From assembly GCA_003615045.1 (NCBI GenBank), contig ML014227.1:1-60123 (forward strand): a DNA stretch of 60,123 bases. Direction: 5' to 3'. Of the stretch, positions 47,627-57,948 are shown one piece after another. A program made the translations under genes and the position numbers. Source of the DNA: Caulochytrium protostelioides (lineage: Eukaryota; Chytridiomycota; Caulochytriomycetes; Caulochytriales; Caulochytriaceae). Position 1 is the first letter of the stretch. Each line of letters starts with the position of its first letter. Below the pieces are notes generated by a model. The model did not search any database. It saw nothing but the letters and a program-made list of their open reading frames with translations, and was not told the origin of the DNA.

Positions 47627-48751
47627 ATGGCGCGGCCGAGCACGCCGGCCGAGCGGTTCGGGCAGCACCTGGTTCTGAAGCGCGAGCCCGACCATGCCGA
47701 CGCCTATGCGCTGCTGCGCAACGCCAGCGTCCGCGTGCAGCCGCTCATGCGCGCCCGCGGCTGGCACGTGCCGATCCTCCAGGAGATGTTCCCGCGCGCC
47801 GCCAATCTGCTCGGCCTCAACTACAACCGCGGCGCCAAGATCCTGCTGCGGCTGCGCCACCCGCACGACAAGCGGCAGTTCCTGCCCCTCGACGACGTCG
47901 TCGGCACGCTTCTGCACGAGCTGACGCACATCGTCCACGGCCCGCACGCCGCGCCCTTCTACGCGCTGCTGGACGAGCTCCGCCGCGAGTATGACGCGCT
48001 CCTGGTGAAGCCGCGGTGGGAGGCCGACGGCTTCGTGGGCGCCGGCCAGCGCCTCGGCGGCGGCCCTGGCCGCACGATGGGACCCTGGCACGACGGGCCC
48101 GCGCTGCCCCTGACGCCCGCGGCGCGCCGTGCCGCCGCCCTCGCCGCTGCCCATCGCCGGCTCGCCGTCCGTCGGATCATGGGGCCCGTCGGCGGTCAGG
48201 CCCTCGGCACGTCCGTCGCGACCACGACCACAACGCTGCCGCCGCGCGTCGCCGCTGTGCAGGGCGCGCTGCAGCGGAGGCAGCAGCAGGACGACGCCGT
48301 CTGCTGCGGCTCGCAGTCGGCGGCGCTCGACGAGGCGGCGCTCGGCATCATTGACCTGACCACCGACGAGGCGCTCGAGCGCCACGGGCATGCGGTGATG
48401 CCGCCGCCGGTAGCGCCGGGCTCACCGCCAAGGCGCAAGCGGCCGGCGCCGATAACGGCGTCGACGGCGTTGGTTCTTCCCGTGCCGGCGCGTCGGCTGC
48501 CGTCGGCCGCAGCGGACGCAGGCGTGGTCGATCTGACCGTCGCATCGCCGCCACGGACGCGGCCGCCGCCGCCGACGGCGCCGTCTATCGTGGTCTCGCT
48601 GCTTGATTCGGACGATGAGACGCCGCACGATGCGGCGCGATCCATCCCGCTGCTATCATCGACATCGCCAACGAATTCATCGTCGCCGTCGTCGTCGAAT
48701 CATCGATCGGGAGAACCGGTGTCAAAACGGTCGCGGTCTGATACTGTTTGA
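47627..48751 (+). CDS. WSS1: WLM-domain DNA-dependent metalloprotease Wss1
   Basis: A 374-residue protein starting at ATG 47627; a GTG two codons upstream is ignored. Residues 1-125 form the WLM domain: ALLRNASVRVQPLMRARGWH, LGLNYNRGAKILLRLR and the zinc motif HELTHIVHGPH with HELTH at 97-101. Downstream, residues 167-177 fit the Cdc48/p97-binding VIM pattern R-x5-AA-x2-R (RRAAALAAAHR). Three hydrophobic-acidic patches look like SUMO-interacting motifs: IIDLTTDE near 241, VVDLTV near 300 and IVVSLLDSDDE near 322. In yeast Wss1 digests proteins crosslinked to DNA and works with SUMO and Cdc48. Here the same three parts (protease, p97 motif, SIMs) are seen in order. The C-terminus is Ser/Arg-rich and ends RSRSDTV. 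Yeast Wss1 is about 269 residues. Confidence 0.88.
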   Translation: MARPSTPAERFGQHLVLKREPDHADAYALLRNASVRVQPLMRARGWHVPILQEMFPRAANLLGLNYNRGAKILLRLRHPHDKRQFLPLDDVVGTLLHELTHIVHGPHAAPFYALLDELRREYDALLVKPRWEADGFVGAGQRLGGGPGRTMGPWHDGPALPLTPAARRAAALAAAHRRLAVRRIMGPVGGQALGTSVATTTTTLPPRVAAVQGALQRRQQQDDAVCCGSQSAALDEAALGIIDLTTDEALERHGHAVMPPPVAPGSPPRRKRPAPITASTALVLPVPARRLPSAAADAGVVDLTVASPPRTRPPPPTAPSIVVSLLDSDDETPHDAARSIPLLSSTSPTNSSSPSSSNHRSGEPVSKRSRSDTV

Positions 48752-48833
48752 ACGAATGGATGCGATAGTATGACGCAGGAGGCAAAATGCATGGTGCACG
48801 ATGCATGACGAGAGAGAAGATGGGCCTTCGAGT
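48752..48833. other. Short spacer after WSS1
   Basis: The 3' side of WSS1; nothing distinct seen. It leads into the hydrophobin upstream region. Confidence 0.4.
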
Positions 48834-48870
48834 GCTCCACCTTGTGGCCTGGTGGCTCCACCTGGTGGCC
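48834..48870. promoter_or_regulatory. Tandem 16-bp element upstream of the hydrophobin gene
   Basis: GCTCCACCTTGTGGCC (48834-48849) and GCTCCACCTGGTGGCC (48855-48870) are direct repeats differing at one base. They start 21 bp apart, two helical turns. Each is also an imperfect or perfect CCACCTGGTGG palindrome. They lie about 185 bp upstream of the TATA box. Regulation of the hydrophobin is inferred. Confidence 0.5.
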
Positions 48871-49052
48871 CCTTCATCGACGTCAGCTCGGAGATTGGCG
48901 TCGGTGCCGACGTCAGTGCCTCACCGCAGGAGCATACGGCACACTGTGACAGCAGCCAGCGAGACGTCCAGTGTTGCGTAGGCAGCACGCAAGGGCGACT
49001 CGACTTTCTTTGACGATCTGGCATCGCGATCCGATTTCGGTGCTGAAACCTT

Positions 49053-49058
49053 TATAAA
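49053..49058 (+). promoter_or_regulatory. TATA box of the hydrophobin gene
   Basis: TATAAA (in cctTTATAAAgcc) lies 203 bp upstream of the hydrophobin ATG. It is followed by a C/T-rich leader (about 49110-49160), the usual layout of strongly expressed fungal genes. The start site itself is not visible. Confidence 0.65.
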
Positions 49059-49260
49059 GCCGGGCCCCATCGGGCCGAGGAAAGGAACATCATCTCGACA
49101 AGAGCATCTTGAAACTTCTCACCAGCCTCTCTGCCTTCTCTGCTTCTTTCCTCCTCATCAATCCTCAAGCATCTCGCATCAAGCATTAATCGGTCGTTCA
49201 TCAGTTCGCTTCTTTCATACTTCACGTATCCTGCTTCATGCACCACCTCAACTTTTCATC

Positions 49261-49608
49261 ATGTTCGCCATCAAGACCCTCATTGCCGCCGTCGCCGTCC
49301 TCGGCGCGACCAATGGTGCCCTTGCGTGGTCCGGCAGCTCCGCCATCTCGTGCGGCAACGGCAGCACCTCGTTCTGCTGCTCGGACGTCTCGAGCCCGGA
49401 CTCCTCGGCCACCGGCGTTCTGTCGGGCATTCTCAATAACATCCACGTGGGCGTCAACTGCTCGCCCGTGACGCTATCGCTGCTCAGCTCGACGAGCGTC
49501 AGCCAGTGCAACAGCAATCTCGTCTGCTGCTCGGGCCGCTCGATGGACGGCAAGACCCAGCTCGGCTGCGATGCCCGCACCCAGCGCAAGATGGGTCCGG
49601 GCGCTTAA
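49261..49608 (+). CDS. Class I hydrophobin
   Basis: A 115-residue secreted protein. Residues 1-22 are a signal peptide (MFAIKTLIAAVAVLGATNGA). Eight Cys follow in the hydrophobin order C-x7-CC-x26-C-x15-C-x5-CC-x12-C, with spacings fitting class I rather than class II. No intron is needed. After secretion such proteins form four disulfides and self-assemble at air-water interfaces, coating aerial hyphae or spores. The gene has a clear TATA box, a C/T-rich leader and an AATAAA 44 bp after the stop, suggesting high expression. Its base composition is less extreme than in the large neighbours. The residues after the last Cys (DARTQRKMGPGA) are slightly basic. Genes on either side are unrelated. 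Confidence 0.9.
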   Translation: MFAIKTLIAAVAVLGATNGALAWSGSSAISCGNGSTSFCCSDVSSPDSSATGVLSGILNNIHVGVNCSPVTLSLLSSTSVSQCNSNLVCCSGRSMDGKTQLGCDARTQRKMGPGA

Positions 49609-49651
49609 ACCACACTCAGGCCTTGACCCGGGCAGATCCACTGATACCGAA

Positions 49652-49657
49652 AATAAA
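49652..49657 (+). terminator. AATAAA polyadenylation signal of the hydrophobin gene
   Basis: AATAAA lies 44 bp after the hydrophobin TAA in a short AT-rich patch (aaataaatgataat). Confidence 0.6.
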
Positions 49658-50139
49658 TGATAATACCATGGATAACATATCTTGTGCAGCCGAGGCCGAG
49701 GCCCCCGCTGCGGCGGCGATTCAATAGGGAAGCGGCTCCTGCTGGACTCAGAGGAGAGGGGGCCCTCCGCCAACGGCGGATCACCGATAGCGCGTACGCC
49801 GCGGTACACCCAAGCAGCCATTCCCGGCGCGCGATCTTGAGTGGAGCGGACTTGATAATTGTCAATATGGGAATGCCATTCGTGGCCGTCGCAAACCTCA
49901 GCTCAACCCGGCTCGCAGTTACGTCAGATGAGCGGTGTGTGACCCGATCGGCACGGCGATCGGCACGGCGGTCGTCATGGCGATCAACCCCGCGATCCGT
50001 GTGCGACAGAGATAGAATCGCATGTCCTGCTGTTGTCGTCACTCATCCGTCGGTTGCCGCATCGCCGGATCCCGCCGCTCCAGCCGTCGACGCATCCTTC
50101 TTCTGCAGCAGCTGTAGCACCGCAAGGCCGTTCGGCGTG
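49658..50139. other. Intergenic between hydrophobin and kelch genes
   Basis: About 480 bp with no supported gene. The kelch frame is open through it, but the translation is unlike the repeats. A GATCGGCACG direct repeat lies at about 49952-49970. Confidence 0.4.
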
Positions 50140-51745
50140 ATGTGGCGGCCTCCGACCGCGCGGCTGCGCCTTACGCCGCTCGCGGCGCACCACGTGGACA
50201 CGGCACCCGCGCCCGTGCCACGCGTCGGCTGCGCCCTCGTGCCCGCCGCCGACGGCAGCCGCCTCGTGCTGGTCGCTGGCGCCAACCACGAGCAAGGCGT
50301 CCAGAACGACGTCTGGCAGCTCGATCTCGCCTCCGAGACCTGGTCCCGCCCTGCGGCGGCGGCGGCGGCGGCGGCGGCGTGCCCCTCTCCGCGGTACGAG
50401 CTGGTGCTCGTGCCGGCCACGCGCCAAGCGGAAGCCGGCTATGTGCTCTTTGGCGGCTCGGCAGGCGATGCGCTCTGCAGTGATACCTGGTGGCTACGTC
50501 CTGGTAAGTCTCGTTCGATTGGTCGTCGGCGTGCATTCAGTCGACCGTCGGTTGCACGGAGAAGGGAGACTCACCGTCCCTAATGTATGCTTCGGGCCGT
50601 CGGGACGACGTGATGGCCATGGCCGCCGTCTAGATTTGACATGGACGCCGCTCAGCACCACCGGTACCACGCCGAGTCCACGGACCGGCCACGGCTGCGT
50701 CACGACGGGCCGCGAGGGCGACTGCCTCACGACGGTGTTTGGCGGCGGGATGGGCAGCTCGCCCGTCGCCGATGACCGCGTGTACCAGCTCGACCTGACG
50801 ACGCTCGTGTGGACGGCGACCATGCCGACGGGACCGCTGCGCCCGGCGCCACGGCTCGGACACACGCTGACGGCGCTCGACGCCGACAACCTCGTTCTGC
50901 TGGGCGGCCTCGTCGATCCCGTCGCCGCCGTCGCCGCGCCGTCGCCGCCGTCCAAGCAAGCGGCGCTCTCCAAGCCGTCACCGCCGTCCGCGACGGCGGC
51001 CGCCGCCAGCGCCGCTGCCACGGCCTTGAGCCACGGGCCGCTGTGGCACTATGCCCCCACCGAGAAGCGATGGACCCCGATCCGCTGCGACGACGGGCGG
51101 GACCGCGCATCGCTGGCCCGCACAGCGCACACGACCTCGCTGGTGCACGCGGACGACGGCGGCTGGATCCTGCTGGTCGCGGGCGGCATGCAGTGCCCGC
51201 CGCTGACGGCGGCGGCGGCGGCGGCAGCGACAGCAGCGTCCGCGCCGGCGTTAGCCGCCCCGACGCTGCTCGTCATGGCCATCCAGCACGACCCGGACGG
51301 CGGCTGGGTCGCCCGCCGCGTCAGCGTGACGGGCGATGCGGTGGCGCGATGGCCGGCACGGCTCGACCACGCCGCCACGACCCTGCCATCGCCGCCGCCG
51401 CCGCCGCCGCCGTCGGCGACTCGGTCGGCCTCGACCTCGTCCGCGTCAGCGCCGCCGTTGCCGTCGTCGTCGCCTCCGGCCTCTCGCCGGACCGCGCTGG
51501 TCCTTGCGGGCGGCATGGATTTCTCTCGCGTGATGCTGGACAGCTGGCGCATTGAACTCGAGTTCGTTCCCGCCAGTGCCGCGCCGTCAGCGCCGGCTGC
51601 GGCCGACGGCGTGGTGGACCCGTCGTCGGTCTTTGTGCAGGGCCGCGCGCTGCCCGCCGACGTGATTGTGGACGAGGAGACCGATGTGCTGCCCGCTGGC
51701 GCGCAGGCGCTGCCCAAAGGGATGGTCGCCTTCTCGGAAGTCTAA
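50140..51745 (+). CDS. Kelch-repeat protein, two exons
   Basis: Exons 50140-50503 and 50634-51745 give 491 residues. Start is the ATG at 50140 (MWRPPTARLRLTPL), just before the first repeat; a more upstream start in the same frame is possible. Six kelch-like blades can be traced by their double-Gly strands: LVLVAGANHEQGVQNDVW, GYVLFGGSAGDALCSDTW, LTTVFGGGMGSSPVADDRVY, LVLLGGLVDP, WILLVAGGMQ and LVLAGGMDFSRVMLDSW. The splice joins WWLRP to LTWTPL through an Asp codon (G+AT), as usual between a blade strand and its Trp. The intron is GTAAGT...TAG. Kelch propellers bind other proteins; no enzyme domain is attached. Resemblance is to fungal Rab9-effector-like kelch proteins, partner unknown. Ala/Ser/Pro loops interrupt blades 4 and 5. 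Confidence 0.8.
50504..50633 (+). other. Kelch gene intron
   Basis: 130 nt, starting GTAAGTCT and ending GTCTAG. Phase 1, splitting an Asp codon. Confidence 0.8.
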
Positions 51746-52668
51746 GAGGTTTTGTAGATGATGGTGGATGAGGATGACACGATGCGGGATGGGTGAAATC
51801 AATGATCGGCGCGTGGTGGGGCGGCCTGCCGACGGCGTCCAAGCCACGCGCCGCGCTCTGGGGCGGCGCCTTGTTGGAGGAGGGCCTAAGTGTGACGGCG
51901 CCCGCGGCCGCCGCATCTGGCGTCGCGTCGAGCGTCGCGTGGGCCGCCGCACGCCGCCGTCGCCGCCACGGCCGCCATCGCCGTCGCCGCCACGGACCGC
52001 AAAGGCCGAAGGAAGCCGAGGATCGCCATGCGTTCGAGCGGGAGGCGCGGCCAACGCGTCGGGGCGCGGGTCCGAGATCCGGCGGACGCGTCGGCATCGC
52101 GCGGCGGCGGGCCGGTGTGGCGTCGCCGACGCGCCGTACGCAGGGTACGCAAGGAACGCCGTCGTCGGTGTTGTTTGCTTTTGATGCTGTCGGTGATACT
52201 GTTGGCTTGGCGTACCGCGCGCCAGGTCGCGTCTGCCAAGGGCGACGGCGACGAGCGCGCGCCGCATCGCCACGCTGCATCGTCACGCCGCACCGTCGCG
52301 CTGCACTGACGCTCCAACGGATCGTCCCGCCGTTCCGCTTGCATCCATCACGGAACGCGCTGCCTGCGCGATCACCGCCTCGACCGCCTTGCTGTCGCTT
52401 CGTAGCCACCGCTGAACGCCGTCGGCCCGATTCCCCATTTTTTTCTTTTGAGACGTTGCCACCAGGACGACCGCTGTACGCGCGACACGCGGCGATCGAT
52501 TCGGCGTCGCTCGCGTCTGTTCCTCACAGCCTCGGTCGCGCTCCTTTGGTGAGGCGGTGACCCGGTATCTCCGTGACACACGCTGCTCGCGTGCACGATC
52601 CGGCCTTCGAGCCCTAAGCGCGTGTTCCCGTCCGCCCGCGGCCGCCCGCTGCTGTCCAAGCGATCACG
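51746..52668. other. Intergenic upstream of SEC26
   Basis: About 920 bp without a supported gene. T-run TTTTTTCTTTT at about 52438-52449 in a locally lower-GC patch; the SEC26 promoter is expected here. Confidence 0.5.
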
Positions 52669-55600
52669 ATGGCGGAACACTTGAGCGCATGGTCGGTCGT
52701 CCAGCAGGACGACACGCGCAACACGCCGTCAGCGCAGGAGCTGCGCACGATGTTCGAGAAGGGCTCCGACGACGAGAAAGTGCTCGGCCTGAAGGCGATG
52801 CTGACGCTGATGCTGAATGGCGAGCCGTGTCCGGACATGCTGATGCACATTATCCGCTTCGTGGTGCCGAGTAAAAACAAGGCGCTCAAGAAGCTTCTCT
52901 ACATCTATTGGGAGGTCGTGCCCAAGCTGAATGACGACGGCAAGATGCGACAGGAGATGCTGCTGCTCTGGTAAGTCATCCCCGCGGAATTAGTATTGGA
53001 ACAGCGACAGTCGGCCCGCATCGCCGGGGTCTCCATCTACTGAATTTCACGACAAAAATGCATGCAAAACTCACACAGGATGCTTCTTTCTTGATGGGCG
53101 AATGGTTCTGGATGGTCTGCCGATCTTCGGTTAGCCAACACTTGATGACCGATCTGCGCCACCCGAATGAGTTTATCCGCGGCGGCACGTGCCGGTTTTT
53201 GTGCAAGCTGCGCGAGGCCGAGATTCTCGAGCCGCTCATCCCGACGCTGCGCACGTGCCTCGAGCACAACCACGCGTATGTCCGCAAAAACGCGATCCTC
53301 GCCGTCATGTCCATCTACAAGGCCCACGACTTCCTGATTCCGGACGCGCCCGAGGTCATTGCGGCGTTGCTTGCCAACGAACGCCACCAGACGTGCCAGC
53401 GCAACGCCTTTGTCATGCTCATGAACGCGAAGCCCGAGACGGCGATCGCGTTCCTGGTGCAGAACCTGCCGCGGATCACCGAGTTTAACGAGCTCATGCA
53501 GCTCGCCATGATCGACATGATCCGCAAGGATGGGCAGTACACGACGCCCCACAAGGCCGCATACCTGCAGTGCATCATCCAGTTGCTGAACGCGTCGACC
53601 ACCGAGGCCGTCAAGTACGAAGCGGCGAACACGTTGCTGGTGCTCTCCTCGCAGCCCGCGACGTTCCAGAGCGCCGCCGCGGCATACATCAGCCTGGCCA
53701 TCAAGGAGGCCGACAACAACGTCAAGCTCATTGTGCTCTCGCGCCTGAATGAGCTCTGCGCCAAGCACCCCGGCGTGCTCGACGCGTACGTGATGGACAT
53801 CCTGCGGATCAGCTCCTCGAGCCCGGACATGACGGTGCGTCGGCAGTGCCTCGAGATGACGCGCGGCATGATCTCGAGCCGCAACGTCGAGGCGTTCGCG
53901 TCGTTCCTCAAGCGCGAGCTCATCAAGATGGGCCAGGAAGAGCCGTCCGACAAGACTGTCGCTTACCGCGCGATGCTCATCCATGCGGTGCACCAGTGCG
54001 CGCTCAAGTACCCGGACGCCGCCTCGTCGGTGATCAGCGTGCTGATGGACTGCATGGGCGACCAGACGGCGCCGTCGACGGCCGTCGACATTATCGCGTT
54101 TATCCGCGAGATCCTCGAGAAATTCCCGCAGATGCGGCCCGACCTGATGCGCCGCCTCACCACCGGCTTCCGCGACATGCGCACGGGACGCGTCTTCCGC
54201 GGCGCGCTCTGGATCTTCGGCGAGTATGCAGAAGACCCCGAGATCGCCGAAGCCGCGCTCAAGATGATCATCTCGACTGTCGGCGAGCTGCCTATCGTCG
54301 CGTCCGAGCTGCGCGAGCGCCAGGCCGAGGCCGACGGCGTCGAGGACGGCGGCAGCGCCGCCAACGCCGGCGGCGGCGGCCTCGCCAGCGGCAAACTCGC
54401 CAATGGGAGCACCGGCGGCAGCGGCACCGGCGGCAGCAGCCACCCCCGGGTGCTCGCGGACGGCACCTACGCCACGCAGACGGCCTTCTCGCGGGGCGGT
54501 CCCGCAGGCGGTCTCGGCGGTGGCGGCGGCGGCGGCGCAGGCAGCGGTGCGAGCGGCAAGGCCGGCAGCGCGCCGCGCGCCGCGCGCATGGCGAAGCAGT
54601 TCCCGCTGCGGCAGCTGCTGCTGAGCGGCGACTTCTTTGTGGGCGCCGTGCTGTCGAGCGCGTTGACGAAGCTCGTGCTCCACATGCAGCAGCCGACGCT
54701 GGCGGGCGCGTCGCCTCTCGCGCCGGAAGTGCTGCACCCACTGCGCACGCAGGCGATGCTGGTGATGGCGAGCATCGTGCGCCTGGGCCAGAGCGACCTG
54801 GTCAGCAGCCAGATCGACGAAGACTCAGTCGACCGCATCTACACCTGCCTGCGCGTGCTCAGTGTCGCGGGGCTCTCGCCGCAGGTGCAGCAGCAGCCCG
54901 AGAACCAGGCCCTTCTCCAGATCTTCCTGCGCGACTGCCACCATAGCTACGCCCAAGTAGTGGAGGCACAGCAGAAACGCGTGCGCGAGGAGCTGCAGCA
55001 CCGTCAGCAAACCTCGCAGCCCGAAGACCGGATCATTGCATTCCGCCAGCTGCAGTCCAAGAAAACGGCCGCCGCGGCCGAGGATCTGCTCGAGCAGGAG
55101 CTCAGCCGCGCGACGGGCGGCGGCGACGCCGCCGATGCGTTGGTCAGCAACCTCAACAAGGTGCTGCAGCTGACGGGCTTCTCAGACGCAGTGTATGCCG
55201 AAGCATATGTGACGGTGCACCAGTTCGACATCCTGCTGGACGTGCTGATCGTGAACCAGACCGCCGCGACGCTGCAGAACCTGACGCTCGACTTTAGCGT
55301 GCTGGGCGACCTGAAGCTGGTCGAGCGGCCCGTGCCGCATACGTTGGGCCCTCACGGCGTGCACTCGGTCAAGGTGAACGTGAAGGTCGCCTCGACGGAA
55401 ACCGGCGTGATCTTCGGCAACATCGTTTTTGATGGCAAAAGCGCGCTCGAGTCGCACTGCATCATCCTCAACGACATCCACATCGACATCATGGACTACA
55501 TCAAGCCGGCATACTGCACGGAGCACCAGTTCCGCAACATGTGGACCGAGTTCGAGTGGGAAAACAAGGTCAACGTGTCGACGCGCAGTATGACGGACCT

Positions 55601-55928
55601 CAAGGCCTATCTGCACCACATCATGCAGGCCACCAACATGGCGTGCCTGACGCCCGAGCGCGCGCTCGCTGGTGAGTGCGGGTTCCTCGCGGCCAACATG
55701 TACGCCAAGAGCATTTTTGGCGAGGACGCGCTCGCGAACATCTGTCTCGAGCAGCGGCTGCCGGACACTAAGTCGGCCAAGTCGCTCGCGGGCGTCCATG
55801 CGAGCGGCGAACCGAGCAACGAGCCCATCATCATGGGCCACATCCGCATTCGCAGCAAGACACAAGGCATCGCCCTCAGCCTGGGCGACAAGATTACGCT
55901 GTCGCAAAAGGCCTCCGCGACCACGTAA
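52669..55928 (+). CDS. SEC26: Coatomer subunit beta (beta-COP, Sec26), two exons
   Basis: Exons 52669-52970 and 53135-55928 give 1,031 residues. Exon 1 encodes MAEHLSAWSVVQQDD to MRQEMLLL. The join supplies Cys and QHLM before TDLRHPNEFIRGGTCRFL, matching the family block CNAxRNDLxHPNEFIRG. The adaptin-type helical solenoid covers about 20-540 (KYEAANTLLVLSS, KEADNNVKLIVLSRLNEL, VFRGALWIFGEY). A Gly-rich linker at about 555-640 contains the conserved VLADGTYATQTAF. The C-terminal part has SGDFFVGAVLSSALTKL, the beta-appendage MWTEFEWENKVNV, and ends RIRSKTQGIALSLGDKITLS. Beta-COP is an essential part of the COPI coat in Golgi-to-ER and intra-Golgi transport. The stop codon TAA lies inside GTAAGT (55925-55930), a possible donor for an alternative end, but the protein already ends where the family does. 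Confidence 0.95.
52971..53134 (+). other. SEC26 intron
   Basis: 164 nt, starting GTAAGTCA and ending CGGTTAG. An earlier CACACAG acceptor (53080) would put a stop codon five codons later, so it is not used for the full protein. Confidence 0.85.
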
Positions 55929-56580
55929 GTCGATGATGCGCTTGGTTCGATGCCATGCCATGCCATGTGCTACCCTGCCGTTCGACGGCCATGTGATGCG
56001 CTGCTATGCCCGACGGTGTCATACCATGTCGTACCCGGCGGTGCGATGCCCCGCCATAGACCATGGTGGTCCCGCTGCCTCCTTTCTTTTTCTCCTTTTG
56101 TTTATTTCCTATCAACCCACCGTGTTTTTCTGCTTCTGGTGGTCTGCATGATGCGGTCGGTCGATGCCAGAGACCGCGGCAGTGGAGCAGGGTTTGGAGA
56201 AGGGAGAAGGGTCGACCGGTCACAGCACTTGATCCACCTGAACCACGGGCCTTTTCCCGAGCTCTCTCGCTGGCTCCCCGCCGCGGCTGAACTGACGACG
56301 CGCTCATGACGACGTGCTCAGCCGGGCGAAGCGATGCCAGGATGGCGTGATGGCGTGATGGCATGGCCCCGCGCCCTGCCCGGAGTGCACGGAAGCGCCG
56401 CCGCGCACTGGCCCACGCGCGCGCCTCAGCCGGTGTCCAGGCGTTCCAGACAGTCCGCCATCGCGCCGCGGGCCGTTCCGTTCGCCCTGTGGGTGGGCAT
56501 GACGGCCGCCACGTGCTCGCGCGTGACACGCGCGGTCACACGAGTCGCTGCCGCTGCCGCCGCCGGTGCCGCTGCCGCTC

Positions 56581-56619
<39 letters not shown>

Positions 56620-56858
56620 GCAGGCGTGCATCTGGGCCGCAGGGGTCTTCGTTCTGTCGCGTGCAGGCCGACGGGCGTCGTCGACGCGCGTCACGCCATG
56701 CCCCACGGCCATGCACGATCCGGCGGGACGGACGACGCCGGCGACTCGAAGCCCCGCGGGCCGCCCGCGTCGGGGAGCCGTCGACCTGGCCTGACACATG
56801 CCACGGGCACGCGCGGCGGACCGCGGCCCTCGTGACGCGCGCCTCAGGCCATGATTGG

Positions 56859-56990
56859 GGCCTCGCTGGACCTGGCCTCGCTGGACCTGGCTGGACCTGG
56901 CTGGACCTCGCCTGGCTTCGCTGGGCCTCGCCTGGCTTGGCTGGGCCTGGGCTGGGTCTCGCCGCGCCTGGCTGGGCCCGACCCACTCGG
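56859..56990. repeat. Degenerate minisatellite, CTGGACCTGG-like units
   Basis: About 130 bp of imperfect 10-bp units (CTGGACCTGG, CTGGCTTCGC, CTGGGCCTCG), all with CTGG at the same phase. Confidence 0.65.
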
Positions 56991-57023
56991 AGGCAGGAAG
57001 CGCCGGGTGCGGCAGCGGCAGCG

Positions 57024-57054
<31 letters not shown>

Positions 57055-57400
57055 CAGAACGACGGCACCGTTCCCCACAAGCGCTCGCCAGCGGGAGCCC
57101 GCGAGGCGCCGCCGCCTTCCGGTCCGCGCACGCCCAGCGAACCAGCAAGTCCCAGGGGAGACGGGCGCCCGCGCCTTCGGGTCTCCCCGCCTCCCGGCGC
57201 ACGGCGCTCGCGGCCCGCATCAGGCCAGGCGCGTGTTCCGCAGGAACAGGCCACCCGTGACGCGCTCGCGATGCGGACAGCACGCCGCGGCTGCGGAGGG
57301 TGACGGTGATGGTGACGATGATCATGAGGAGGAGGAGGCGGATGCGCGTCAGGGTGGTGGCGGCGGGAATGGCCGGCGGGACGGGAGCGCCTGCGCCAGG

Positions 57401-57456
57401 GCGGTGGGCGGCCGCGGCGGTGGGCGGCCGCGGCGGTGGGCGGCCGCGGCGGTGGA
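57401..57456. repeat. 16-bp minisatellite, GCGGTGGGCGGCCGCG x3.5
   Basis: Three identical 16-mers (GCGGTGGGCGGCCGCG) plus a half unit. Each unit contains GCGGCCGC. Confidence 0.85.
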
Positions 57457-57908
57457 GGGTCGAGCGGTCGTCGAGACGCGGTATGGACCGTCCGGGACGG
57501 CCGTCTGCGCTCTGTCGATGTCCGGGCCTGCGGTGATCGCGGTTGACGCGGCCGACGGCGCCTTGCTGCGGAGCCAAGCGCGGGGCGACGAAGGGCGAAG
57601 GGGCCTGCCGGCACGTGCCACTCGACGGCGGCGCCGGTCCGGCCGCGGCCGGGGGATGGGCGGGAGGTGACGGCGCGGGCGGCCACGGCGGCGCCATCCG
57701 CGGCTGCAGGCGGCGCGGGTAGCGATAGCAGCGGACGACCCCCGGCGAGGGTCGGATGCGGGAGAGCGAGGAAGCGAGGCACGGCACGGAAGCACGGAAG
57801 CACGGAAGGCAGCACGTGCACGAGCCCACCCGCCAGACTGTCGGTGGGATGCGCGGCTGGCCAGGACGCCTTCGGAGGCCGAGCGCGTTGAATGATCCGA
57901 TGCTCGTG

Positions 57909-57948
<40 letters not shown>

